Part shown: in pieces, positions 39,101-53,200 of the stretch
Layout of the letters: each line of letters opens with the position of its first letter
Position numbering within the stretch: the stretch's first letter is position 1
Source: Ridgeia piscesae
Lineage: Eukaryota; Annelida; Polychaeta; Sabellida; Siboglinidae
Assembly: GCA_025642075.2 (NCBI GenBank)
Contig: JAODUO010000470.1
Coordinates: 227,001 to 291,000, forward strand
Length of the DNA stretch: 64,000 nucleotides
Direction of reading: 5' to 3'
Position numbers and translations under genes: made by a program
Notes under the pieces: generated by a model
Told to the model about the DNA's origin: nothing
What the model saw: only the letters and a program-made list of their open reading frames with translations
Databases searched by the model: none

Positions 39101-40930
39101 GATTGAGTTGACAGATGACGAGAACAAACTCACTCTCAGTTTCTGCAGTTGTTGCTGCTTGTCCGCCAGGGTATCAAACAACTCCGAAGTGCGCATCTGA
39201 GCTTCCGCCTGCTTCAGCCAGGTGGCGCAGTGGTCGTATACATCGTCAAACTCCTTCCACTGCTGGAGACATTTCTGGAGCTCGGCCTTTGTCTGTGTCG
39301 ACGGAAACACAAGTTTGACTTATACAATGCTATCACGACGGCATAGATAGATATTATAATTTATTTCAAAATCAATTGTATACATCATAATAATACAGTA
39401 AATACAATAGTGTAAGTATACGTAATGATAGATCTTTGGAGACGAGCGCTAAGACTGAAAAGTCCTTAGGACAAAAAAAGCAAAACAAAGGAGAAGGACC
39501 AGAGAAAAGACAATGCCAAGAAACTAAAGATCAAGCTCTACATGACTGTCATTAGACCAGTACTTCTGTATGGAGCAGAATGTTGGACAGTTAGAAAGAA
39601 GGAGGATCAACTTCTCGAGAAAACAGAGATGAGGATGTTGCGAAGAATTAAAGGTGTAACACTGAGAGACAAAGTAAAGAGTGTGGACATCAGAAAGGAG
39701 CTAGGAGTGACTAGTATACAAGAGAAAGTCAGAGAAATGAGACTACGCTGGTATGGACACATGCAGAGAATGGAAGAAAACAACGAAGTGGGAGCATTTG
39801 TTGACATGAGAGTGCCAGGAAAAAGACCAAGGGGAGACCAAGAGGGAGATGGATGGATTGTGTCCGAAGGGATATGCAGGCACTGCGGATCACCCCAGAG
39901 GATGTCCAGGACAGAACATTCTGGAAATCAAGAATTCGGGCCGCTGACCTCACCTAGTGGGAAAAGGTGAAAAGAAGAAGAAAGACAGACTAAGACCGAA
40001 AAGATCGCTGTCGCGCTGGCCACCATGTACATCTACGTCTGTACATGTATTACTGATGTTATATAATGGTAATAGCAAATCAAGATAATAATTATAATGA
40101 TTAGGAAATAAATGTAGTGGTTAAAAAAATGTTAATATAACTGAACAAAATCTTAGCCTACCCTGCATTCACAATCATAATTAGTATAATCATAATCACC
40201 TGCTGGATAAAACAAGTAATGTTTTAGTATTAAAATGATAATAATGATTAAGTAAATATTATTTAATTTAAGTACAAGAAGATTTGCATACAAAGTAATA
40301 TCATCAATAAAAAAGTGATGCTGTCTAATCCCGTTCTGACATCATATAGTCAGTTAATGTTAACATAATTTCATTAAAGTATTGTAATGACAGTAGCTAG
40401 CACTGGACCAATGAGATATGTCTCGACTGTCTCATGTGTGTCCTAGTAAATGTGATGCATTTATTAGAGGAGACGTTGTGTTGTTCTGTCTTAATTTAAC
40501 TCAAGTTCTGTGTTGACTATGAGTGGTTGGAATTTGTATATGTTCCACCACACCCTAAAAATGTACAAAAACAATTATTATTCTGGGTCTTCTGACACCA
40601 GCTCATAATGACTTATGTTTACAGTAAGACCAACATTACATTGGTCTTTACACTGTTTACATCTTTACCTGTGTGGCGCTGGCCGTGAGGTCATTCCAGT
40701 CACTCTGGACAGTGTCCACGTCACGTCTGACCATCTCTTGACCCTGTATGGATGTACTGGTCAATAGGTCCTCACTGAGCGTGAGGACTGCCCTCATCCT
40801 TGGCTCACCCTCGGTCTGGGTCCTCACGAGGTCCTGAGAGTCATTGTAAATATTGTAAATTATTGTAAATGCAGATGGGTTCATCATAGTTGTCAATAAT
40901 TAATTAAAAGTGTAAATTGCAATGTATGTT

Positions 40931-40980
<50 letters not shown>

Positions 40981-43900
40981 CATATATATATATATACATA
41001 TATGTACATAAACAACATATATATATATACATATATATGTATGTATGTATATATATATATATTTACACATTATATATATATGTCCATATCTCTCTATACA
41101 TACACACACATATATGTGTGTATGTATATACACAGTATCTGAGTAAATGAGTATAAAAGTTGACACATATCTAGAGAAGAACTTTGTTTAAAAGTGTAAG
41201 TACACAAGACTGCCTGTGTTAAGTGACGGACGACATATAAACGTTTATGTATTTCTTTAGTGTTTCAATACTTCACAAGCTGAATGCCATTATGTCTTCA
41301 GCTTGCCTTCAAATATCTTACATACTGCTGCTTCTTGAGACATGATGGGCAAAACAGATTTGGTCAAGCCTTGAAAGAGCAACAGCAGGTTTCAGACTTT
41401 GTTTATTCTATTTGTACATTACAATAAATAAGTAAGTTGCCACAAACAGCAACGCAGGGTAGGGGAAGCAAGAAATTATTGCCCGACTGCGAGAGAAGCA
41501 ACACGCGACATAATCACTGCCGACAATAATCCAAGCTGCAAGGTCAAACAAGGAAGTCAATGTCAAACATGTGCAGAATCCCGATGGAAGGCAGAGGTGA
41601 ACTACTGCAAAAATGTAAGCCTTCTACACATATGTACAAAATAAACTTATGATCACACGATTTTTATGGAACTGTTTAGCACAAATAACTTTTCTTGCAA
41701 AATGAACTGCATGTCACTGACAACAATCTGACTGTCGTACCTTAACGTACATACTAAATAAGTGAAACACATTTACAGTGAACAATCAGCAAAATACGAC
41801 AGAGAAGCACTATCTAGGTTGATAGCAAACAAAACGAGTCAATCAGTAATGAATCGATTATACTTGAAACACAACCACTGCCACTCATTAGAACAGAGGG
41901 AAGCAATGTTGACCAAACTGTCACAGCGGCAGTTTGCAAAACTATGCCAAAGTCTTGAAACAACCGTGGGAACACACGGCAACGTCTAAGCACTGTGGTC
42001 TAGCTGTTTGTAAGCATGGCTACTCCAAACGTCACCTAAGGTAAATGTGACTGAAATATTTGCCATGTTTATCCTGATTTTGTTGGGCATGCATGTCATT
42101 AATTTATACAATAAACAAACAGAAATGTAGATCATATGAAATAATTTTGCAAAGAAAAGTTACTAAAGAAAACTCAATTTGGATAGGACATTATTTACCA
42201 AAGAGAATTATTCATGAACATCTGACTGTATCATTTGCATATTTATATATTTATTAAAAAAACAGTTATTGCTAACTTAAAAACTGTTCTTATTAGAAAT
42301 AAAAAAGATCTACTAGAAAAAATTTTTCAATACATGAGACAACATGAGATATTAAATAACAAACCCCCTGCCACTGGAGAGTTTGGAGTAGCCAATCAAC
42401 TGACAGCTTTAGCTGGAGTAGGGGATACATGATATAGGGTGCAGCGAGGGAGGGGGCTGGGGGGAGTATACGTAGGGGGCACACAACACACTTACACAAC
42501 GTCTCTATGATGTGGTGTTCACAAACATGGAAAGAAATAATTCGTGTTAAATCAAACACAACCAACATGCACCAAGCACATGCACTACACATGCACTGTA
42601 GTGTACACTGCCAGGCGGTAAACATTTCACTCTCTGTTAACTGACAAAAAGCAACATTTAAACGATATTGCAAAAATGGGTGAATTTAATAAGAAAGAGA
42701 GAGCATGCAAAAGGTTTGAATCAATAATTAGAAAACTTTTCACCAACTTGCACTTTTAATATCATGAAACTATGTTTATTTCAACATGCACTGTGTGTTG
42801 TATTCATACATTTACAAAGTCCAAGAAAAACATACTATTTTGTATTGGGTCAAACCACCTATCACCCTCGTCCCCTGTCACCACCACCCCCTCTCACCAC
42901 CACCCCCGTCACCATCTCCTGTCACCACCACCCCTCGTCACCACCACCCCTTGTCACCCCCACCTGTCACCACCACCCCCTCTCACCAACACCCCATGTC
43001 ACCATCTCCTGTCACCACCACCCCGTCACCACCACACCCTGTCACCATCTCCTGTCACCACCACCCCCTTGTCACCATCTCCTGTCACCACCACCCCCTT
43101 GTCACCATCTCCTGTCACCACCACCCCATCACCATCTCCCGTCACCACCACCCCCCTGTCACCACCACCCCCTGTCACAACCCCCTTTCACCACCTCCCC
43201 ACAACATATGGTGACAAACAAATTGCTATCATACATTTTTTTGGACTTTGTAAATTTATGCACGTCCTTTAAAGTGTCTTTAACATGCGTTTAGTGTCAA
43301 CTGTGGGTCACTCATAAGAGTAGTTCACTTGTAATCAAACATCAAGTTTGTTACTAGATTGTGTGTTGATAATGGACTACGTTTTTGCCTAAATCCCCTC
43401 CAGTAATGTAAACTGAGGCTCAAACACAAGAGTGACCACACCCTTCTTATTTCATAACTCAACCTACTGGAATATGATTTACATTCCAGAGTGTAATCTT
43501 TGTAATTGCCACGTCTTAGAAATAGGCCAATGTCATACAAAATCAGTCACCACTTACGGCAACACCAGTGCCTTTAAATAGGTCATTCTTAAATTTGTAA
43601 AACAAATAACTAGATACTTATGAGCAAACCATCCCTTTCAATTAAAAATTCATCACAAAAGTTACGTAAATCATTCCGCAATACATGCTGTGCAACGTTA
43701 GAGCAGAGACTGGCATTCCTACCTCCAGTCGATCGAGTCGATTCTGCACAGCGTGTCGATCGCCCGTCACATCAGAACACATGGCGAGCCTCTCTTTGAT
43801 CATTCCCAGCCAATCAGTGAACTCCTGGAGGGCGTCCTGGTACGCCTGGTGGCTGTTCACGTAACTCTCGTACTGAACCACTCGTTCCTGCAAACATGCC

Positions 43901-46900
43901 CATATATGGTATCATGTAATGACCACGCATGCCCTTATATGGTAATATGTATTGAATGTGCATGCCCATATATGACATCTGGTCTATAATGTATGTTTTG
44001 TTTCTTGGGAGGTGGAGTGTGGTATATACCACATCGCTCCAACAATCTGGGCGTTCAACCATTCCCCAAGCTCTTCCAGAAACCATTTCATGTATTTGTT
44101 CCAGTATATTTTGCTGATGAATCACAATCCACTTACTTAAAACATGTGAATAGAAACAGCCATTAGCAGTAAATAATTCTATGAAATGCAACTCATAGTT
44201 TACATATTTGTAACTGTGTGAATAGAAACATTCATTACAAATGTTCAAGTATGTGAACAGAAACATTCATTAGCGGTAAATAATTCTATGAAATGCTATG
44301 CACCAGCATAACACATTTCAACCATTACTATTACACTATTACAGTTCCTAAAAACATTCTGCCCGCTGCTATTACAACTACTCCTATTGCTCTATCACGG
44401 TCCCTGAACACATTCTGACCGCTGTTATTACAACTACTCCTATTGCTCTATCACGGTCCCTGAACACATTCTGACCGCTGCTATTACAACTACTCCTATT
44501 GCTCTATCACGGTCCCTGAACACATTCTGACCGCTGTATTACAACTACTCCTATTGCTCTATCACGGTCCCTGAACACATTCTGACCGCTGCTATTACAA
44601 CTACTCCTATTGCTCTATCACGGTCCCTGAACACATTCTGACCGCTGTTATTACAACTACTCCTATTGCTCTATCACGGTCCCTGAACACATTCTGACCG
44701 CTGCTATTACAACTACTCCTATTGCTCTATCACGGTCCCTGAACACATTCTGACCGCTGCTATTACAACTACTCCTATTGCTCTATCACGGTCCCTGAAC
44801 ACATTCTGACCGCTGCTATTACAACTACTCCTATTGCTCTATCACGGTCCCTGAACACATTCTGACCGCTGCTATTACAACTACTCCTATTGCTCTATCA
44901 CGGTCCCTGAACACATTCTGACCGCTGCTATTACAACTACTCCTATTGCTCTATCACGGTCCCTGAACACATTCTGACCGCTGCTATTACAACTACTCCT
45001 ATTGCTCTATCACGGTCCCTGAACACATTCTGACCGCTGCTATTACAACTACTCCTATTGCTCTATCACGGTCCCTGAACACATTCTGACTGCTGCTATT
45101 ACAACTACTCCTATTGCTCTATCACGGTCCCTGAACACATTCTGACCGCTGCTATTACAACTACTCCTATTGCTCTATCATGGTCCCTGAACACATTCTG
45201 ACCGCTGCTATTACAACTACTCCTATTGCTCTATCAGGGTCCCTGAACACATTCTGACCGCTGCTATTACAACTAATCCTATTGCTCTATCAGGGTCCCT
45301 GAACACATTCTGACCGCTGCTATTACAACTACTCCTATTGCTCTATCAGGGTCCCTGAACACATTCTGACTGCTGCTGTTACAACTAATCCTATTGCTCT
45401 ATCATGGTCCCTGAACACATTCTGACTGCTGCTGTTACAACTACTCCTATTGCTCTATCACGGTCCCTGAACACATTCTGACCGCTGCTATTACAACTAC
45501 TCCTATTGCTCTATCACGGTCCCTGAACACATTCTGACCGCTGTTATTACAACTACTCCTATTGCTCTATCACGGTCCCTGAACACATTCTGACCGCTGC
45601 TATTACAACTACTCCTATTGCTCTATCATGGTCCCTGAACACATTCTGACCGCTGCTATTACAACTACTCCTATTGCTCTATCACGGTCCCTGAACACAT
45701 TCTGACCGCTGTTATTACAACTACTCCTATTGCTCTATCACGGTCCCTGAACACATTCTGACCGCTGCTATTACAAACACTCACCCTAGCCATGGTACAC
45801 AGCTGGGTGTACCTCGCATTGATCTGACCAATGGATGAGGCAATGGCCGGGTCAGTCTTGGCCAGAGGTTGGGCCTTGTCCAGCACGCCATCGATCACTC
45901 TCTGGTACGACAGGATGTCTTGACACAGACTCTGTCAGAGGCAACAGACAAGTATATAAGACTGTTAAATTCTACTTTGTGTAAAGCTGTTCTTGTGTAA
46001 GTAACTGCTTCAACGTGAATATTTTGGGATTTACATGTATTTGAACCAAACCACGGAATATATATTGTACACGTATCCTCAACCACAGTAGTCGGTTGTT
46101 AACGAATATTTCATACTGTTAAAACGAATTAATAAATTTTGGATTTTTAAATTGTCTGTGCCTTTACAACATATTTCAAAAACATTTTTAAACACATTAT
46201 GTTTCGCCAATATTTGAACATATTTCAGTGAAACTTGTTAGCTAAAGTAAATTTAAGAATAGGACAATAAGCAACCCTAGCTAAGGTGTAATAATTTCAA
46301 CTGAAACTTGATTGCATGTGCACCATTTGGAGAGCTGAACAGATGAATTTCTCCCATATAGGAGAAAGACCCTTGTGAAAGTAGGGTACATAAACAAAAT
46401 GCATGAAAATAATTACAGATAACAAGTTGTTTCCTGGAAGGAAGCTAGTGACTGTAGACAGAGGAATCTGAGCAGGGCAAAGGTCAGACATTTGGGCACT
46501 AACTCCACTATTTTTGCACCACCTTTTGCCATCCCACCCACCTTACAGCCGCGCAGCTGCGACTTTTTCTCGTCCAGCGTCGCGTGCAGCGAGGCGTAAC
46601 CACTCAGCTGACCCTCCATGCCAGTCAACCACGACTCGAGTTGGTCAGCGCTGTCCTTGAACGACGTCCACTGCAGCTCGCTGACGTCCAGCTGTCGCTG
46701 ACTGGACATGACGTCCTCGTACAAGACGTCCCACGCTTCCTTGAGATGTCGCAGTTGTTGTCGGATCATCTCGCGTCCGTCAGCTGACGTGTTCGGGTAG
46801 AGCTTCTCTCCTGCCTCCGTTGCCATGACAACGAGAGACGAACCTGTCTCCTTGTCGTCCACAAGAGTCTGTAGATAATAGTACAAAAGTTTAATTCAGA

Positions 46901-47124
46901 CCAACTCCATATACAGATTTATATGCTTGGAATACAGGTAAATAAATTCAGATGTAGGTGTGGAATAAAATATAAAAAATATGACACATACACTAATGTA
47001 TTTTAGACATACATTAGTCTAATTTAGACATACATTAGTCTAATTAGCTAATTAATGTAATTAGGTAATAATTGTACATACATACATACATACATACTTT
47101 ATATTATATATATGTATTTTATTT

Positions 47125-47213
<89 letters not shown>

Positions 47214-50200
47214 TATATATATATATACATACACATATATATTAGTAAACACATGTGTATATATTGACAAGTAAATAAAATATTAGATACGTATGTAAAT
47301 TAACAATTCAGGTAAAAATTATATGTCACTCATTGCTGCATCATTAAGACCATCAGTAAGTTAACATGTAAAATTTCACTCAGATAAAATATCAACGATA
47401 CATCAATGCCACATTTCTATTTCACACGTTTTACATATAATTTACTGCAGAAATCATGCAAAACAAAAGTATCCAGATGAAAGCCACCACCTGTATAACT
47501 GCTCGTTTTGCCTCAATGTCATCTCTGCCACCCTTCAAGGTCGTGTAGGTGTCGTATTTCTGTCTCGCTTTGTCCAGCCACTTGGTGGCACTGTCACACC
47601 GTTCGTTGAACTCCTCGTGATCGAATACGTTCTGTTTACATTTCTTGACAATCTCCTTGAAATTGAAATACAAAACAACGACGCAATCATAAACTGCATA
47701 CCTGATACACCCAAAGTCACGGGCATCAGTGACAAAGCTGTTGCAATATATCTGTATTAACGTAATTCACAGTGGCACCATCCAGTAGGTTGACTCTGCA
47801 ACTTCTATGTTTCGTCTATAGATAGCAAAGCAAACATAAGTAAATAACTCAAAATAAATACCTGTGGTGTCACTGTCAAATGGCAGATCAGATGCAAGAG
47901 GCCCAGTGAAGTTAGTGGACGTATTGTACGAGAGCGTGGAACTCGACACGTGAGGGGATGCACTTAGAATGGCTCCAAACTAGCGTATTAATATTAATGT
48001 TGTTTGTAGATTCTCTACATTCTCATAAATACAGCTCAACGTTTCTGTTTAAATCATTATCATTACTAGTTTATTCAATTGCCAAGACCAGAAAATAGAA
48101 TAAAAATAAATAAAATGTCCACATACAAAAAACCATGATAAACAGTAAAATGACTAGTAAAGCATCTAGCTCTAGACTAGGATGAGTACAAGGTCATAAT
48201 TTTCATATATAAATTAAGTATAACTTATGTGCACAAGTTAAAAGAGAGACAAAATAAGTTACAATTCAGTGGTTAGTTTGTGAACTACAGTAACTGTTTA
48301 GTTAATCAATATAATATAATAGTGAAGAATATCCGCAGTCAGATTAAAACCCCTGTATATGTTACTTGTTGAGATTCAACATGTCACTCACCTTGACACT
48401 GTTTGTGAGTGTGTCAAATCGATCAGTCAACTGGGACACGTATGTGGTGACCCTTGCCTCTGAGCTGACCTTGGTCAAGGCCTGGGCCTGGTCAGAAACT
48501 TCGTCCACGTCTCTCTGATATGACTGGACAGTGTCCAGCAGAGCCTGTACATAGTGGATACACAGCTGACCAGTTGGAAACTGTGGTACAACACTCACCG
48601 AGATATTTATTTTCTGTTTTGTACATTGTAATTGTGTTTGACTACAACTATTATTTATTTTCTATCGTCAGTTGTTTGATCACTAACAACATTTTACTGA
48701 AAATATTAATATTGTATTATAATATGTCATACCATGTTGTTATAGCTAAGTAAACAATAGATTTAGTCAGATAGTATTACGAAGAGGTTTGAAGTAGTTG
48801 AGAAGACAAATAAAGAGACAGTAAAACATACTATCTAGTACCTAGTAGTGCTTCTAAACTTATATTTATAACATTCTAAGTGAGTTAGTAATAAGGTGAA
48901 GAATTTCATGCTTTGTTATATTTAAACATGCATATAATCATATCAAAGTTGTGTCAACATGCAGTTAACTATAAGGATTTTAAATTAATACAGGTAAAAC
49001 ATGCTTCATTATGCAACTCGCTTTAGATAAGTTGGCTTCTGAATTTCAAAAGAATTTACAGATTCATAAAAACAGTTTTGTTTAATCGTGATTTTTTTTC
49101 AGGTTGTCATTATATAATTTATTTAACAAAATTACAAAACTATGTAAATGTATTTACACATGCAAAATGTAGCTTTTTATAACTAGAAGCTATGTTAGCC
49201 ATAACGTGTGCATGTGTACCCAACACCTCTCGTCTCTAGAATGGGGCACCAAATACCTTCCATTTAGAGCATGAAGTAAACATTCACGCAAGCACACACG
49301 CGCGCAACGGGGATGTAAACAGATATGCGCTCATACTCACTCAGTCAATGTTTCACTCATTCACTCACCTCACTCATTTGTTCAAGCAATCGCCTACACC
49401 TCCACGCATGCATACATGCATGAACCGAATAGGGCCTTTTGGCGCATGCATGATGAAAATAATGTTTAACTAACTAACATTAACTAAAACTAACTAAACC
49501 TAGCCCAAGCAATTGTACAATCACTAGGAAAGTTCTGGAAGAACCAGTTACAGGAAAAAACGAGATTGTAAATGTAAACGTACACGAAAAGTCAGAGTTT
49601 TGTAGAGAAACTTCGAAAAAATACAAACAGATAACCAGGATTAAAAACCAAATTAGAAAGCATTATTAACTGTACAAAAGACAATAAATTGCATCAGTTA
49701 ACAACCTTATAAGAAAGCCACATTCGCACAGAATGATACCAGAATGTGGCTTCCAAAACACTAGTAATGAAACACAAGAAAATGAAAGTTTATGCTACCA
49801 CGTAAAAACATTGACCGTAAAATGAGTACGCGTCGTTACGTGTTACACGAGATAATGAAAGCGCAGTTCCGGTGCATGCACTAGTCAGCGGCACCATGAC
49901 GGTGCGATGCACTGCGGGCACCATTAGACACCAGTAGCTCGTGCAATGCAACGGTTACCAACAGTTCCTTACGTTTTCAACAGTCACAAGTTCTTGCGTC
50001 GCTTCGCTGTAGCTCACAAAGCTACACTCTAGATCCTGTGTACATTTCGACAACTTTACATTCACAACGCGTCATAATGCCTCTCGCACTTAAATCTCAT
50101 CTAGCAAACTACACAGCAGGTACACTCGAATATCTACAGATATCTACTAAGGTTACATGTTTTGAAATGTTTTTCAATCAAGAAACAGAAATTGAAAAAC

Positions 50201-53200
50201 CTTACGTTTTAACAATCAATCTTGTTAAACACCATAAAATATTCATAAACAAACCTGTTCCTGTGTTTCGGGATATATAAAAGGTTATTCCATGGTTTTC
50301 TTTAGATTCATTGCAAATGGTCAATTTGAGGCAGTTACATAGGAACAGCTTGATATAAAGTATAACTTAACAATATTACACAAATACATCTGTCTGTACT
50401 GGTCACAACTCTGAAATGACGTAATGTTAAAAGACAACAATTCACAATCTCATCAATTTTTCAACTAATCAGAAACACACCTTATATGTCTTCCACTGTC
50501 TATGTCTCTCCTCCAGCGAAGCAACGAGACCAAATTCCTTCACCGAGCCCTCCATGTCCTTGAGTCGCTGAGCGAGCAGGTCAAAGGTCGTCTCATAGTT
50601 GACCCACATTGACAACACCGTCTGCAGATTAGCCTCTGCCTCAGTCAGTTCTGTCTCGTACTGCGTCCAGTCCTGGCGAAGCTCGTCCAGCTCCCGCTGA
50701 ATGGTCTGTCTACCGATTAGCCTGGTATTTGCCAATGTAGCTTCGGCGTGAGACTCGCAAGTCTGCACTTTAGTGGCTCCCTCTGTCTTCAGTTTCACAA
50801 GGTCCTGCGACACAGACGATTTTAATTGTACACATTTTTTTTCTTAAAGATGTTGTGACATCTTTAACCCAGTGAATTGTAACTAAATGAAATAACATAT
50901 CAATACCTTTACAGTTTCTTCTCGACAAGTCTTATAGATGAAGCATCAGGTTGGTGATGTATAATACTTAACAAGCTACATAATACTTAACAACAATAAT
51001 CCTCAGGCAGAAATTGATAACTCAATGATGCCATACTTTGATATCGATAACTCTGTGATGCCACGCTTTGATATTGATAACACTGTGATGCCATACTTTG
51101 ATATCGATAACTCAGTGATGCCATGCTTTGATATTGATAACACTGTGATGCCATACTTTGATATCGATGACTCAGTGATGCCATGCATTTTGATATCGAT
51201 GACTCAGTGATGCCATGCTTTGATATCGATAACTCTGTGATGCCATGCTGAACTCAGTGATGCCATGCTTTGATATCGATAACTCTGTGATGCCATGCTT
51301 TGATATTGATAACTCTGTGATGCCATGCTTTGATATCGATGACTCAGTGATGTCATGCTTTGATACTGATAACTCTGTGATGCCACGATTAAAATTCAAC
51401 AATACTGTAAATCATTTGAAGTTATGACAACAAATATTATACTGGTGCAAGGGGTATAAACCTAGGTAAAAATTTTACTTTTTATTATAATCACTGAGAA
51501 ACAAAACACATTCAAGCGTCTCACCTTGACACGTTCCACTCGGTTCGCCACCGAGTGTTTGTCTCCGGTCGCCTGACTGCACACGTGCAGACGGTCATGC
51601 ATCAGTCGCAGCCACTCCACCGCCACCTGGTGGCCATCCTTGTACTGCATATGATCGCTGACATGTGTTTCACATCTTGTAATTGCTTCCTGTCAACGAA
51701 CCGCGAACAAATTTATGCAAATGTCCAAAATAACCAAACAATGGATCCGTGGAACAATACTAATTTTAATTTTGTAATGAACATTTTTAGTCATCTTCAC
51801 ATTAGATGGTGATGCATTAAATTTAATTTCTCTATTTAATATATCATTCTGTGTGTCCCTAAATGAGTATTTATTTATCTATGTTAATTAATTATATGTA
51901 TTTTGGATCTGGAGCTACTGCAAATAAACCGTATTAGTAATCATCCGATTACTAGTACCATCTGGAGAATAATCTACATAGCTGAAGAAACAAACCTACT
52001 ATCATGGCTGCATATGAAAGAATATTTTTAATATTAGAAAACTGAGACTACTTTCAAAAACAAGAAAACTATTAAAACGAAACTACGTTTTATAAAAAAA
52101 GTGTACCTTAGCTCTGTCGATGAGACTTTGGTAGTGTTCCTTGGACTGTGAGATGAAGGCAGAGAGAGTGGTCTGGTCACCCACGCCACTGTGGAGCAGA
52201 CTCTGGGCTTTCTCTAACGCACTATCCAACATGCGTGCATGAGAGAGAACGTCCTGCAGCAGAGCCTGCGAAAAGCGAGTACAAACATCTGTATTCACTG
52301 GTGAGACATAGTAAGGTTAACTTTAGTAGTGCAGTGGCACAGTGGCACAGTGGCATTGGCGCAGTGGCACAATGGCACAGTGGGTCAGGGGTAGAACTTC
52401 AGACTCTTCAGGAAGAGAACCCGGATTCGAATCCTGTGCTGCCGTGTCAAACCGTGGGCATGTTTTTTCACTCTACATTGCTCCAGTTCACTCAGCTGTG
52501 TAAATGAGTACCTGGCTATAGACATAGGTGGATAACTGTGTAGTCTTCCAGCAGAAATTGTAGCGTGGCTCGATGCTTCCCAGAGCAGTTGACATGGTGT
52601 CTGATTGAACAGGTCTGTCAGGGAGTAAAGTGCTTACAGCAATCGTGTGGCTTGGATACTGCGCTATTTGAGAACTTACCTATACTTTTAACGTTAGGTG
52701 CAAAAGGTCTGCCCATGTAACATGTAACGTTTGGGAACTAGACTGATTTGAACAAACAGTGATGCTCCGTCACTTCAGGCAAAGTTTGGAATGTCTGGCA
52801 TCGCTTGCTTCATCTCAGAATTGGGTGTGTCTACACTGCTCTCACAAGGAATAGATGTAAAGAAGGAGAGAACTAATCAACTCTACACCCACCTTGCAGT
52901 TCTGTAGCTGAGCCTTCTTCTCGGGCAGCGTGTCCTTCAGTCCGGCATCAGTGTCCAGCCACGTGTCCACTTCCAGCAGCCACTTCTCCAGCTGCGCGTG
53001 ACTGTCGCTGTACGCTGACCACTGGTCAAGCTGGGCGTCCAGCCGGCGTGAGATCTCGGCCGCGTCCCCCTGTAGGCTGTCCCAGACGTCCTTCGCTGTC
53101 CGAAGTTGCTGGCGGATCTTGTCTCGTCCCGGGGGGGCTGTATCGGGGTACAGCTTCTCACCCTCCTCAATGGCTGCAGTTAGCTTCTGCAGACCGGTGT

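Larger units (their letters stand above)
40834..43722 (-). other. 2.9 kb intron
   Basis: Contains the TA array (40925-41115) and the C-rich CACC/CTGTCA repeat (42867-43205). The rest is AT-rich. A 75-codon plus-strand ORF at 41762-41989 has no recognisable domain and no splice context. Nothing else recognised. Confidence 0.5.

Noticed and set aside
39542..39970. Intact reverse transcriptase
   Set aside because: Only the post-catalytic C-terminal part is present and it is frameshifted near 39820.
41762..41989. 75-codon plus-strand ORF with a protein-like composition
   Set aside because: No family recognised, opposite to the gene, no evidence of transcription; likely chance.
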